64,000 nt of DNA. Source: Streptococcus oralis. Its GTDB lineage: Bacteria; Bacillota; Bacilli; Lactobacillales; Streptococcaceae. This document shows, in pieces, positions 25,137 to 35,540 of the stretch. The translations under genes were made by a program, and so were the position numbers. The stretch spans positions 372,001 through 436,000 of the forward strand of contig NZ_RJPK01000001.1 of NCBI RefSeq assembly GCF_003943415.1. The letters are read 5' to 3'. The notes below the pieces were generated by a model, which worked only from the letters and a program-made list of their open reading frames with translations, ran no database searches and was not told the origin of the DNA. Numbering within the stretch: position 1 is the first letter of the stretch; each line of letters opens with the position of its first letter.

Positions 25137-27038
25137 ATGATTATTTTACAAGCTAATAAAATTGAACGTTCATTTGCAGGAGAGGTTCTTTTTGATAATA
25201 TCAATCTGCAAGTAGATGAACGAGATCGGATTGCCCTCGTTGGGAGAAATGGAGCGGGTAAGTCTACTCTTTTGAAGATTTTGGTTGGAGAAGAGGAGCC
25301 AACTAGTGGGGAAATCAATAAGAAAAAAGATATTTCTCTGTCTTATCTAGCCCAAGATAGCCGATTTGAGTCTGAAAATACCATCTACGATGAAATGCTC
25401 CATGTCTTTGATGACCTACGTCGAACTGAGAAGCAACTCCGTCAGATGGAACTGGAGATGGGTGAAAAGTCTGGTGAGGATTTGGATAAACTGATGGCGG
25501 ATTATGACCGTTTGTCAGAAAATTTCCGTCAGGCTGGTGGCTTTACCTATGAAGCTGATATCCGTGCTATTTTGAATGGCTTCAAGTTTGACGAATCTAT
25601 GTGGCAGATGAAAATTGCCGAGCTTTCTGGTGGTCAAAATACTCGTCTGGCTCTAGCAAAAATGCTCCTTGAAAAGCCTAATCTCTTGGTCTTGGACGAG
25701 CCAACCAACCACTTGGATATTGAAACCATAGCCTGGTTGGAAAATTACTTGATAAACTATAGCGGTGCCCTCATTATTGTCAGCCACGACCGTTATTTCT
25801 TAGACAAGGTTGCGACGGTTACACTCGATTTGACCAAGCATTCCTTAGATCGCTATGTGGGAAATTACTCTCGTTTTGTCGAGCTGAAAGAACAAAAACT
25901 AGCAACGGAAGCTAAGAACTATGAAAAGCAGCAGAAGGAAATCGCTGCTCTGGAAGACTTTGTCAATCGTAATCTAGTCCGAGCTTCAACGACCAAACGC
26001 GCTCAATCTCGCCGGAAACAATTGGAAAAAATGGAGCGTTTGGACAAACCTGAAGCTGGTAAGAAATCAGCCAACATGACCTTCCAATCTGAAAAAACGT
26101 CTGGGAATGTTGTCCTGACAGTTGAAAATGCAGCCATTGGCTATGATGGGGAAATACTCTCAGAGCCTATCAATCTGGATCTTCGTAAGATGAGTGCTGT
26201 TGCCATCGTAGGACCAAACGGCATTGGGAAGTCAACCATTATCAAGTCAATAGTAGACCAGATCCCTTTTATCAAGGGAGAAAAACGTTTTGGTGCCAAT
26301 GTTGAGGTTGGCTACTATGACCAAACCCAAAGCAAGCTAACACCAAGTAATACTGTTCTGGATGAACTTTGGAATGATTTTAAACTGACTCCAGAAGTTG
26401 AGATTCGCAACCGCCTTGGTGCCTTCCTTTTCTCAGGAGATGATGTCAAAAAGTCAGTCGGCATGCTGTCTGGTGGCGAGAAAGCTCGTTTACTTCTTGC
26501 CAAACTTTCAATGGAAAACAATAACTTCCTGATTCTTGACGAGCCGACCAACCACTTGGATATTGATAGCAAGGAAGTGCTAGAAAATGCCTTGATTGAC
26601 TTTGACGGTACCTTGCTATTTGTTAGCCATGACCGTTACTTTATCAATCGTGTCGCCACTCATGTTTTGGAATTATCTGAGAACGGCTCGACTCTTTACT
26701 TGGGAGATTACGATTACTATGTTGAGAAGAAAGCAGAAGTAGAAGCGAGCCAGACAGAGGAAGCTTCAATGAGTAATCAGGCAAAAGAAGCAAGTCCAGC
26801 CAATGATTATCAAGCTCAGAAAGAAAGTCAGAAAGAAGCCCGTAAGCTCATGCGCCAAATAGAGAGTTTAGAGGCTGAAATCGAAGAGTTAGAGAGCCAA
26901 AGCCAAACCATTTCTGAAAAAATGCTGGAAACCAATGATGCTGAAAAACTCATGGAATTGCAGACTGAACTGGACAAAATCAGCCATCGTCAGGAAGAAG
27001 CTATGCTTGAGTGGGAAGAATTATCGGAGCAGGTGTAA
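25137..27038 (+). CDS. ABC-F family ATPase (ribosome-associated, YdiF/Uup-like)
   Basis: A 633-residue protein with two fused nucleotide-binding domains and no membrane segment. Walker A motifs are GRNGAGKST (about 38-46) and GPNGIGKST (about 360), signatures LSGGQNTR and LSGGEKAR, and Walker B LVLDEPTNHLDIE and LILDEPTNHLDID. Between them lies the charged linker (about 240-300), and the last 90 residues are a Glu/Lys-rich coiled coil. ABC-F proteins act at the ribosomal E site; whether this one affects translation or drug protection is not visible. The Rgg regulator starts 3 bp after its stop. Confidence 0.9.
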   Translation: MIILQANKIERSFAGEVLFDNINLQVDERDRIALVGRNGAGKSTLLKILVGEEEPTSGEINKKKDISLSYLAQDSRFESENTIYDEMLHVFDDLRRTEKQLRQMELEMGEKSGEDLDKLMADYDRLSENFRQAGGFTYEADIRAILNGFKFDESMWQMKIAELSGGQNTRLALAKMLLEKPNLLVLDEPTNHLDIETIAWLENYLINYSGALIIVSHDRYFLDKVATVTLDLTKHSLDRYVGNYSRFVELKEQKLATEAKNYEKQQKEIAALEDFVNRNLVRASTTKRAQSRRKQLEKMERLDKPEAGKKSANMTFQSEKTSGNVVLTVENAAIGYDGEILSEPINLDLRKMSAVAIVGPNGIGKSTIIKSIVDQIPFIKGEKRFGANVEVGYYDQTQSKLTPSNTVLDELWNDFKLTPEVEIRNRLGAFLFSGDDVKKSVGMLSGGEKARLLLAKLSMENNNFLILDEPTNHLDIDSKEVLENALIDFDGTLLFVSHDRYFINRVATHVLELSENGSTLYLGDYDYYVEKKAEVEASQTEEASMSNQAKEASPANDYQAQKESQKEARKLMRQIESLEAEIEELESQSQTISEKMLETNDAEKLMELQTELDKISHRQEEAMLEWEELSEQV

Positions 27039-27041
27039 GAA

Positions 27042-27905
27042 ATGGAACATCTTGGAAAGGTATTTCGTGAATTTCGAACAAGTGGGAAATACTCCTTAAA
27101 AGAGGCAGCAGGTGAATCATGTTCAACCTCTCAGTTATCTCGCTTCGAGCTTGGGGAGTCTGACCTAGCAGTTTCTCGTTTCTTTGAGATTTTGGACAAT
27201 ATTCATGTGACTATTGAAAATTTCATGGACAAGGCTAGGGATTTTCAAAATCATGAACATGTTGCCTTGATGGCACAGATTATTCCGCTTTACTACTCAA
27301 ATGATATTGCAGGTTTTCAAAAGCTTCAAAAGGAACAGCTTAAGAAAGCGAAGAGTTCGATCAATCCCCTCTATTTTGAGCTGAATTGGATTCTGCTACA
27401 AGGCCTTATTTGTCAAAGAGATGCCAGTTACACTATGAAGCAGAGTGATTTGGATAAGGTAGCAGATTATCTCTTCAAAACAGAAGAATGGACTATGTAT
27501 GAGTTGATTCTTTTTGGTAATCTCTATACTTTCTACAATGTGGACTATGTGGCTCGGATTGGTAGAGAAGTCATGGAGCGAGAAGACTACTATAAAGAAA
27601 TTGGTCGCCATCGAAAACTCGTTTTGATTCTAGCTCTTAACTGTTACCAGCATTGCTTGGAAAATTTTGCTTTTGAAAATGCCAGCTATTTTGAAGCTTA
27701 TGTAGAGAAGATTATTGGTGATGGTATCAAACTGTATGAGCGTAATATTTTCCATTATCTAAGAGGCTTTTCCTTGTACCAAAAAGGACAGTGTAATGAA
27801 GGTTGTAACCAGATGCAGGAAGCCATGCATATTTTTGATGTACTTGGACTTCCAGAGCAAGTGGCTTACTATCAGGAACATTATGAAAAATTTGTAAATC
27901 CTTAA
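27042..27905 (+). CDS. Rgg/GadR/MutR family transcriptional regulator
   Basis: A 287-residue cytoplasmic regulator. It has an N-terminal HTH_XRE (residues 1-66, LKEAAGESCSTSQLSRFELGESDLAVSRFFEIL-type core) and a C-terminal all-helical, TPR-like domain that in Rgg proteins binds short peptides. No short hydrophobic peptide gene is apparent beside it. It is 3 bp downstream of the ABC-F gene and 80 bp upstream of an MFS exporter. An inverted repeat TTTCCC-N6-GGGAAA lies immediately after its stop, in front of the exporter promoter, and is a candidate target. Confidence 0.88.
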   Translation: MEHLGKVFREFRTSGKYSLKEAAGESCSTSQLSRFELGESDLAVSRFFEILDNIHVTIENFMDKARDFQNHEHVALMAQIIPLYYSNDIAGFQKLQKEQLKKAKSSINPLYFELNWILLQGLICQRDASYTMKQSDLDKVADYLFKTEEWTMYELILFGNLYTFYNVDYVARIGREVMEREDYYKEIGRHRKLVLILALNCYQHCLENFAFENASYFEAYVEKIIGDGIKLYERNIFHYLRGFSLYQKGQCNEGCNQMQEAMHIFDVLGLPEQVAYYQEHYEKFVNP

Positions 27906-27906
27906 A

Positions 27907-27924
27907 TTTCCCAAATAAGGGAAA
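27907..27924. promoter_or_regulatory. inverted repeat between rgg and the MFS gene, candidate Rgg operator
   Basis: TTTCCC-AAATAA-GGGAAA, a perfect 6-bp palindrome arm pair, 27 bp upstream of the MFS -10 box. Confidence 0.35.
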
Positions 27925-27947
27925 AACGAAGAAACTCCTTTCAGTTT

Positions 27948-27956
27948 TGATACAAT
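27948..27956 (+). promoter_or_regulatory. extended -10 promoter of the MFS gene
   Basis: TGATACAAT (TACAAT 27951-27956), 29 nt before the ATG. Confidence 0.5.
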
Positions 27957-27985
27957 AGTTTCAAAATTTGAGAGGAGCTTTTTAT

Positions 27986-29164
27986 ATGAATCGACATGCA
28001 ATCCAGTTGATTAGTCGTGGGGCTATTAATAAGGTAGGGAATATGCTCTATGATTATGGAAACAGTGTTTGGTTGGCTTCAATGGGAACGATAGGACAGA
28101 CTGTTCTTGGGATTTATCAAATTTCTGAACTGGTCACATCGATTCTGGTCAATCCCTTTGGAGGAGTGATTTCAGACCGCTTTTCGCGTCGCAAAATTTT
28201 GATGACGACGGACTTGATTTGTGGCGTTCTCTGTTTAGCTATTTCTTTTATCAGAAATGATAGCTTGATGATTGCTGCCTTGATTTTTGCCAATATTGTT
28301 CAGGCGGTTGCCTTTGCATTTTCTCGTACAGCTAACAAAGCCATTATAACTGAGGTTGTAGAGAAAGACGAGATTGTGACCTATAATGCTCGTTTAGAGC
28401 TCGTTTTGCAGGTTGTAGGTGTTAGCTCCCCTGTACTTTCTTTCCTCGTTTTACAATTTGCCAGTCTCCATATGACACTCGTTTTAGATGCTATTAGTTT
28501 TTTCATCGCATTTATCTTAGTAGCTTTCCTTCCCAAAAAAGAGACTCAGTTACAAGAGAAAAAGACTTTCAGCTGGAAAAATATTCTTTCTGATATGAAA
28601 GAAGGGATTCGCTATATTTGGCGCCAGCAAGAAATTTTTTTCCTTTTGTTAGTCGCTTCCAGTGTTAATTTCTTTTTTGCAGCCTTTGAATTTCTCCTCC
28701 CTTTTTCAGATCAGCTTTACAGGGTAGAAGGAGCTTATGCAACTATTTTAACTATGGGCGCTATTGGTTCCATTGTGGGAGCTCTTCTAGCTAGTAAAAT
28801 AAAGGCAAATGTTTATAATCTTTTGATTCTATTGGCTTTGACTGGAGTTGGAGTTTTTATGATGGGATTACCACTGCTAACTTTTCTTTCCTTTTCTGGA
28901 AATTTAGTTTGTGAACTGTTTATGACGATTTTTAATATTCACTTTTTTACTCAGGTGCAAACTAAGGTTGAGGGGGAATACTTGGGAAGGGTACTAAGCA
29001 CAATTTTTACCTTAGCCATCCTATTTATGCCGATTGCAAAAGGCTTTATGACAGTGCTGCCAAGTGTTCATCTCTTTTCTTTCTTGATAATTGGAAGCGG
29101 GGTTGTTGCCCTGTCTTGTTTATCCCTCGTTTATGTACGAAGTCATTTTAAAAAAGAGTTATAA
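27986..29164 (+). CDS. MFS transporter (efflux type)
   Basis: A 392-residue protein with about 12 membrane helices. The loop 2-3 motif SDRFSRRKILMTTDL (major-facilitator motif A, G/S-D-R-x-x-R-R) is present. N-terminal residues MNRHAIQLISRGAINKVGN resemble macrolide/Mef-like and other drug/peptide efflux MFS proteins, but no substrate can be assigned. The frame begins at 27968; GAGAGGAG 8 nt before ATG 27986 fixes the start. It is probably regulated by the neighbouring Rgg. Confidence 0.85.
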   Translation: MNRHAIQLISRGAINKVGNMLYDYGNSVWLASMGTIGQTVLGIYQISELVTSILVNPFGGVISDRFSRRKILMTTDLICGVLCLAISFIRNDSLMIAALIFANIVQAVAFAFSRTANKAIITEVVEKDEIVTYNARLELVLQVVGVSSPVLSFLVLQFASLHMTLVLDAISFFIAFILVAFLPKKETQLQEKKTFSWKNILSDMKEGIRYIWRQQEIFFLLLVASSVNFFFAAFEFLLPFSDQLYRVEGAYATILTMGAIGSIVGALLASKIKANVYNLLILLALTGVGVFMMGLPLLTFLSFSGNLVCELFMTIFNIHFFTQVQTKVEGEYLGRVLSTIFTLAILFMPIAKGFMTVLPSVHLFSFLIIGSGVVALSCLSLVYVRSHFKKEL

Positions 29165-29217
29165 TTTCTCTTTTTTAGAAAATATTACACTACAAACCAT
29201 TTTTCAGTCCTTCTCTA

Positions 29218-31212
<1,995 letters not shown>

Positions 31213-31359
31213 AGAATAGTAGAAAGCTAGGTGTTAGATAGTCTGAAACCATCTCGCTTGAAGTGTTTTTACCTAGATTGAATCTATTGTCAGTCAGATA
31301 TTCAATCGCTGAATCTATCAGCACCACATAAAAAATTTAAAATGAAATTAGGAAAAGAA

Positions 31360-33645
31360 ATGTTTAATTACCCTGTAGTCATCCATTTTCATCGAAAAAA
31401 TGGGGATTATGCAGCCTGTTCATTTAGTAGAAAACAGGCGGACAATGTTGAAAAATTGTATTATGAGAATAACTTTTTTGGCGCAAAGTTCTCTTTCACA
31501 GTCACAAGTCAAGAAAAGTTAGAAAACCTAAAGTTCTCAGTTGAAATTGATGGAAAAGTTAAGGAATATCCCGTGCGTTATAACCACTATCCCCTTCTGA
31601 CAGAAGTTTGGATTTTAGAGGGCGATGAGACGGTTTATTATTCTGAAAACCCGGCCATTGCTAGTCCTTACTACAAAGATCAAAATCCATTTGCTTTTGA
31701 TAAAGCAATCCATAGTGCTAGTTTTGATCACCACTGGGGCTACCAAGGAGAGCTAGGTTATAGCCTTTCAGATTATCAGACAAGCTTTAAACTTTGGGCT
31801 CCTACAGCTACAGCTGTACAGGTGCTTGTCTATGAAAATACCAGCAACGACGCTCCGATTTGGAAAACCTTTAATCTAGAGCGTGGAAATAGCTATTCAT
31901 ACAGTCATAAGTATAATACCATTGGTGTGTGGAGTCTAGACTTAGATGAAAATCTTGCTGGTAAGGCTTATCAGTATCAAATTGAATTTCCTCACCACCA
32001 GACTTTGACAAGAGATCCTTATACAACTGCAACTAGTCCTGACGGAAAACGTTCTGTTATTCTCTCACACAAAGACAGACAAGTAGAAGGATTTGAGGTC
32101 AAACATGGAACAGATGCTCCTTGGCGTTTAGATAATCCATGTAAAGCGGTTATCTGTGAAATGCATATCCGAGATTTAACCAAATCTCCAACATCTGGAG
32201 TGGCAGAGCATCTCCGTGGAACCTTCCTTGGAGCTGCCCAGACTGGAACTGTAAACCAATTTGGCCAAGCAACCGCCTTTGACTATATCAAAGCACTTGG
32301 ATGCAACTATGTTCAACTCCAGCCTATCTTTGATCGTCATAAGGAATACGACGAGGATGGAAATGTAACCTATAACTGGGGCTATGATCCTCAAAACTAC
32401 AATGCACCAGAACCAAGTTTCTCTAGTAATCCAGATGATCCAGGACAAGTCGTTCGTGATCTGAAAACCATGATTCAGGCTTATCATGATGCAGGAATTG
32501 GTGTCATCATGGACGTGGTTTATAATCACACCTTCTCAACGGTTGATGCGCCTTTCCAGATAACTGTTCCAGATTATTACTACCGCATGAACCCAGATGG
32601 AACCTTCCAAAATGGTACAGGTGTAGGAAATGAAACAGCGAGTGAACATGAAATGTTCCGTAAGTACATGATTGACTCTCTCCTATACTGGGTGAAAGAG
32701 TACAATATTGATGGTTTCCGTTTTGACTTGATGGGTATTCATGATGTCAAAACCATGCAAGCGATTCGTTGGGCGCTAGATGAGGTTGATCCCCGTATTA
32801 TCACCTATGGAGAAGGTTGGGATATGGGAACAGGTCTTGCACCTTATGATAAGGCCAAGAAGGACAATGCCTACCAAATGCCAAATATCGGATTCTTCAA
32901 TGATGATCAGCGTGATGCGGTCAAAGGAGGAGAAGTTTATGGTGCAATCAAGTCAGGATTTGTAAGTGGCGCAGCCACTGAGCCAATCATTGCCAAGGCC
33001 ATTCTTGGTAGCCGAGAATTGGGTTCTTATCTCAGTCCAAACCAGGTTCTCAACTATGTTGAAGCCCATGACAATTACAATCTACATGATTTGCTGGCAA
33101 CTCTTCATCCTGATCAAAGTTCAGACCAGATTATGCGCAAGGTCGAGACAGCGACAGCAATGAATCTTCTCATGCAAGGAATGTCCTTTATGGAAATTGG
33201 GCAAGAATTTGGTCGAACCAAGTTAATTCCGACAGGCGAACACGGAGAACTTACTCCGGCAGACCGAGAACGTGCTATGAATAGTTACAACGCTCCTGAC
33301 AGTGTCAACCAAATAAACTGGGATTTGATCAATGAAAGACAAGAAAGCATTGACTTTGTCCGTCAAATTATTCGACTGAAGACAAAAACTAGCGCCTTTT
33401 CTTATCCTACATACGAAGAAGTCTACCGTCATGTCTTTGTCCACACAGCTGCAGAAAATAGCGGATGGATTGTTTACGAGATTCACGGGGGACCCGAACA
33501 TCTATTGGTAGTATTCAATGCCAAGGGAACTTCCTTATACTTTGAAAATGCAGGAAATCTAGAAATGCTTGTGACCAATAGTAGTTCGAAACAAGAAAAT
33601 GTCATTGATGATACTAGTGTCGCAGTGCTAAAAGTACTCTCTTAA
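31360..33645 (+). CDS. pulA: type I pullulanase
   Basis: A 761-residue GH13 debranching enzyme cutting alpha-1,6 bonds in pullulan, glycogen or dextrins. No signal peptide or LPxTG is seen, so it is intracellular, unlike the surface pullulanase SpuA. The type I signature YNWGYDPQNYNAPE is present, and the GH13 regions are MDVVYNHT, GFRFDLMGIHD (nucleophile Asp), ITYGEGWD (acid Glu) and YVEAHDNYNLHD. An in-frame ATG at 31342 has no ribosome site; AGGAAAAG precedes ATG 31360. It lies upstream of gapN and the glycogen operon and probably works in glycogen/maltodextrin breakdown. Confidence 0.94.
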   Translation: MFNYPVVIHFHRKNGDYAACSFSRKQADNVEKLYYENNFFGAKFSFTVTSQEKLENLKFSVEIDGKVKEYPVRYNHYPLLTEVWILEGDETVYYSENPAIASPYYKDQNPFAFDKAIHSASFDHHWGYQGELGYSLSDYQTSFKLWAPTATAVQVLVYENTSNDAPIWKTFNLERGNSYSYSHKYNTIGVWSLDLDENLAGKAYQYQIEFPHHQTLTRDPYTTATSPDGKRSVILSHKDRQVEGFEVKHGTDAPWRLDNPCKAVICEMHIRDLTKSPTSGVAEHLRGTFLGAAQTGTVNQFGQATAFDYIKALGCNYVQLQPIFDRHKEYDEDGNVTYNWGYDPQNYNAPEPSFSSNPDDPGQVVRDLKTMIQAYHDAGIGVIMDVVYNHTFSTVDAPFQITVPDYYYRMNPDGTFQNGTGVGNETASEHEMFRKYMIDSLLYWVKEYNIDGFRFDLMGIHDVKTMQAIRWALDEVDPRIITYGEGWDMGTGLAPYDKAKKDNAYQMPNIGFFNDDQRDAVKGGEVYGAIKSGFVSGAATEPIIAKAILGSRELGSYLSPNQVLNYVEAHDNYNLHDLLATLHPDQSSDQIMRKVETATAMNLLMQGMSFMEIGQEFGRTKLIPTGEHGELTPADRERAMNSYNAPDSVNQINWDLINERQESIDFVRQIIRLKTKTSAFSYPTYEEVYRHVFVHTAAENSGWIVYEIHGGPEHLLVVFNAKGTSLYFENAGNLEMLVTNSSSKQENVIDDTSVAVLKVLS

Positions 33646-33656
33646 ATGTATAAACT

Positions 33657-33685
33657 AAAAAGGGTTAGATTGTCTAATCCTTTTT
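33657..33685 (+). terminator. terminator after pulA
   Basis: 13-bp stem AAAAAGGGTTAGA / TCTAATCCTTTTT (one G-U), 3-nt loop. Confidence 0.85.
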
Positions 33686-33746
33686 ATCATTTATAAGTTT
33701 TCAATGAAGAGTAGAATCAAGTGTCAAACTATTTGACGAATCAAGT

Positions 33747-33775
33747 TTGTGAAAATAATCTCAATTTTTTCACAA
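33747..33775. promoter_or_regulatory. Rex-like operator with three half-sites before gapN
   Basis: TTGTGAA-N4-ATCTCAA-N4-TTCACAA. The outer arms are perfect Rex half-sites in inverted orientation, each 4 nt from a shared degenerate central half. It ends 6 bp upstream of the gapN -35. Confidence 0.55.
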
Positions 33776-33781
33776 AAAGGG

Positions 33782-33809
33782 TTGTAATTTTCTGAAAATT
33801 TGATAAAAT
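33782..33809 (+). promoter_or_regulatory. promoter of gapN
   Basis: -35 TTGTAA (33782-33787), 16-bp spacer, extended -10 TGATAAAAT (TAAAAT 33804-33809). Confidence 0.65.
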
Positions 33810-33839
33810 AAGTTTTAATCATTTTCAGGAGGAAGAAAA

Positions 33840-35264
33840 TTGGTAAGATATCAGAATTTAGTAAATGGAAATTGGAAATCATCTGAAAAGGAAATTGCAA
33901 TCTATTCACCCATTAATCAGGAAAAGCTGGGGACAGTACCAGCTATGAGTCAGGCAGAAGTTGATGAGGCTATGAAAGCTGCGCGTGCAGCTCTTCCTGC
34001 ATGGCGTGATTTAGCACCCGTAGAACGGGCGGCCTATTTGCATAAGACGGCAGATATTTTAGAACGTGACAAGGAAGTAATTGGAACGATACTTGCCAAG
34101 GAGGTGGCAAAGGGAATTCAGGCAGCTATCGGAGAAGTAGTTCGTACAGCAGATTTGATCCGTTTTGCCGCTGAAGAAGGTCTCCGTATCACTGGACAAG
34201 CAATGGAAGGTGGCGGTTTTGAAGCTGCCAGTAAAAACAAACTAGCCGTTGTCCGTCGTGAGCCAGTTGGTGTCGTTTTAGCTATCGCGCCATTTAACTA
34301 CCCAGTCAACCTTTCTGGATCTAAAATTGCTCCGGCTTTGATTGCAGGAAATGTCGTTATGTTTAAGCCACCAACGCAAGGATCTATTTCTGGTCTCTTG
34401 CTAGCTAAGGCTTTTGATGAGGCAGGTATTCCAGCAGGAGTATTTAATACGATAACTGGACGAGGTTCTGAAATTGGTGACTATATCATTGAGCACAAAG
34501 AAGTGAACTTTATCAACTTTACCGGCTCGACTCCAATTGGTGAGCGAATCGGTCGTTTAGCTGGAATGCGTCCTATCATGCTTGAACTTGGTGGGAAAGA
34601 TGCAGCTATCGTTCTCGAAGATGCAGACTTGGAACACGCAGCTAAACAAATCGTCGGTGGAGCCTTTAGCTATTCAGGGCAACGTTGCACAGCTATCAAG
34701 CGTGTCTTGGTTGTGGAAAGTGTAGCGGATAAATTGGCTGAATTACTTCAGGCAGAAGTTGCTAAGCTAACAGTTGGTGACCCATTTGACAATGCTGATA
34801 TCACACCTGTTATTGACAATGCTTCAGCTGATTTTATCTGGGGATTGATTCAGGATGCGCAAGATAAAGGTGCCAAAGCACTCAGTCCAACCAAACGTGA
34901 GGGCAATCTCATTTGGCCGGGACTTTTTGATTATGTCACAAGAGATATGAAATTAGCATGGGAAGAACCGTTTGGTCCTGTTCTGCCAATTATCCGTATT
35001 TCCGATTCAAATGAAGCGGTAGCAATTGCCAATGAATCTGAGTTCGGTCTTCAATCATCCGTGTTCACAAATGATTTTAAAAAAGCATTTGAAATCGCTG
35101 AAAAACTTGAAGTCGGTACTGTTCACATTAATAATAAAACACAACGTGGACCAGATAATTTCCCATTTCTTGGTGTAAAAGGTTCTGGTGCAGGAGTTCA
35201 AGGAATTAAATATAGTATCGAAGCGATGACAAATGTAAAATCCATTGTTTTTGATGTGAAATAA
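33840..35264 (+). CDS. gapN: non-phosphorylating NADP-dependent glyceraldehyde-3-phosphate dehydrogenase
   Basis: A 474-residue aldehyde dehydrogenase oxidising glyceraldehyde 3-phosphate straight to 3-phosphoglycerate and producing NADPH, which is how streptococci make much of their NADPH. Catalytic Cys is in YSGQRCTAIKR, general base Glu in MLELGGKDAA, and the cofactor loop is NFTGSTPIGERIG. The start is TTG at 33840, directly after AGGAGGAAG; no nearby ATG gives the conserved RYQNLVNG start. A three-half-site Rex-like operator just upstream suggests NADH-linked control. Confidence 0.96.
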   Translation: MVRYQNLVNGNWKSSEKEIAIYSPINQEKLGTVPAMSQAEVDEAMKAARAALPAWRDLAPVERAAYLHKTADILERDKEVIGTILAKEVAKGIQAAIGEVVRTADLIRFAAEEGLRITGQAMEGGGFEAASKNKLAVVRREPVGVVLAIAPFNYPVNLSGSKIAPALIAGNVVMFKPPTQGSISGLLLAKAFDEAGIPAGVFNTITGRGSEIGDYIIEHKEVNFINFTGSTPIGERIGRLAGMRPIMLELGGKDAAIVLEDADLEHAAKQIVGGAFSYSGQRCTAIKRVLVVESVADKLAELLQAEVAKLTVGDPFDNADITPVIDNASADFIWGLIQDAQDKGAKALSPTKREGNLIWPGLFDYVTRDMKLAWEEPFGPVLPIIRISDSNEAVAIANESEFGLQSSVFTNDFKKAFEIAEKLEVGTVHINNKTQRGPDNFPFLGVKGSGAGVQGIKYSIEAMTNVKSIVFDVK

Positions 35265-35269
35265 TTTCT

Positions 35270-35299
35270 AAAATCAGGAAATAACATTCCTGATTTTTA
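35270..35299 (+). terminator. terminator after gapN
   Basis: AAAATCAGGAA / TTCCTGATTTT, perfect 11-bp stem, 6-nt loop, T-rich tail. The remaining 35300-35472 is AT-rich with no supported gene. Confidence 0.85.
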
Positions 35300-35472
35300 T
35301 TTTTACTAAAAAATCCAGTTAAAAATTGAAAAATAACGAATGTTTTGATATTATACTAAGAAAATATATGCAAATCGTTTATTTTTTTCAACAATTAAAT
35401 GAAAAATTATATAATGTTAAGATATATTTTCTAAAATTTTCAAGATATTTTTTAAGAAATTCCGTAAACTGC

Positions 35473-35501
35473 TTGAAAGTTCTTTTAAAAGATAGTATAA
35501 T
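35473..35501 (+). promoter_or_regulatory. sigma-A promoter of the glgBCDA operon
   Basis: -35 TTGAAA (35473-35478), 17-bp spacer, -10 TATAAT (35496-35501). Confidence 0.8.
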
Positions 35502-35509
35502 AGACATAT

Positions 35510-35523
35510 AGAAAACGCTTACA
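35510..35523. promoter_or_regulatory. cre site (CcpA) at the glgB transcription start
   Basis: AGAAAACGCTTACA matches TGWAANCGNTNWCA at 13 of 14 positions and covers the expected +1. Binding there would block transcription when glucose is plentiful. Confidence 0.65.
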
Positions 35524-35540
35524 TTGAGAAAGGGGATTGG

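Noticed and set aside
35326-35511. 61-codon frame upstream of glgB
   Set aside because: It has no ribosome site, lies in AT-rich DNA and runs through the glgB -35 and -10 boxes; codon use is not gene-like.
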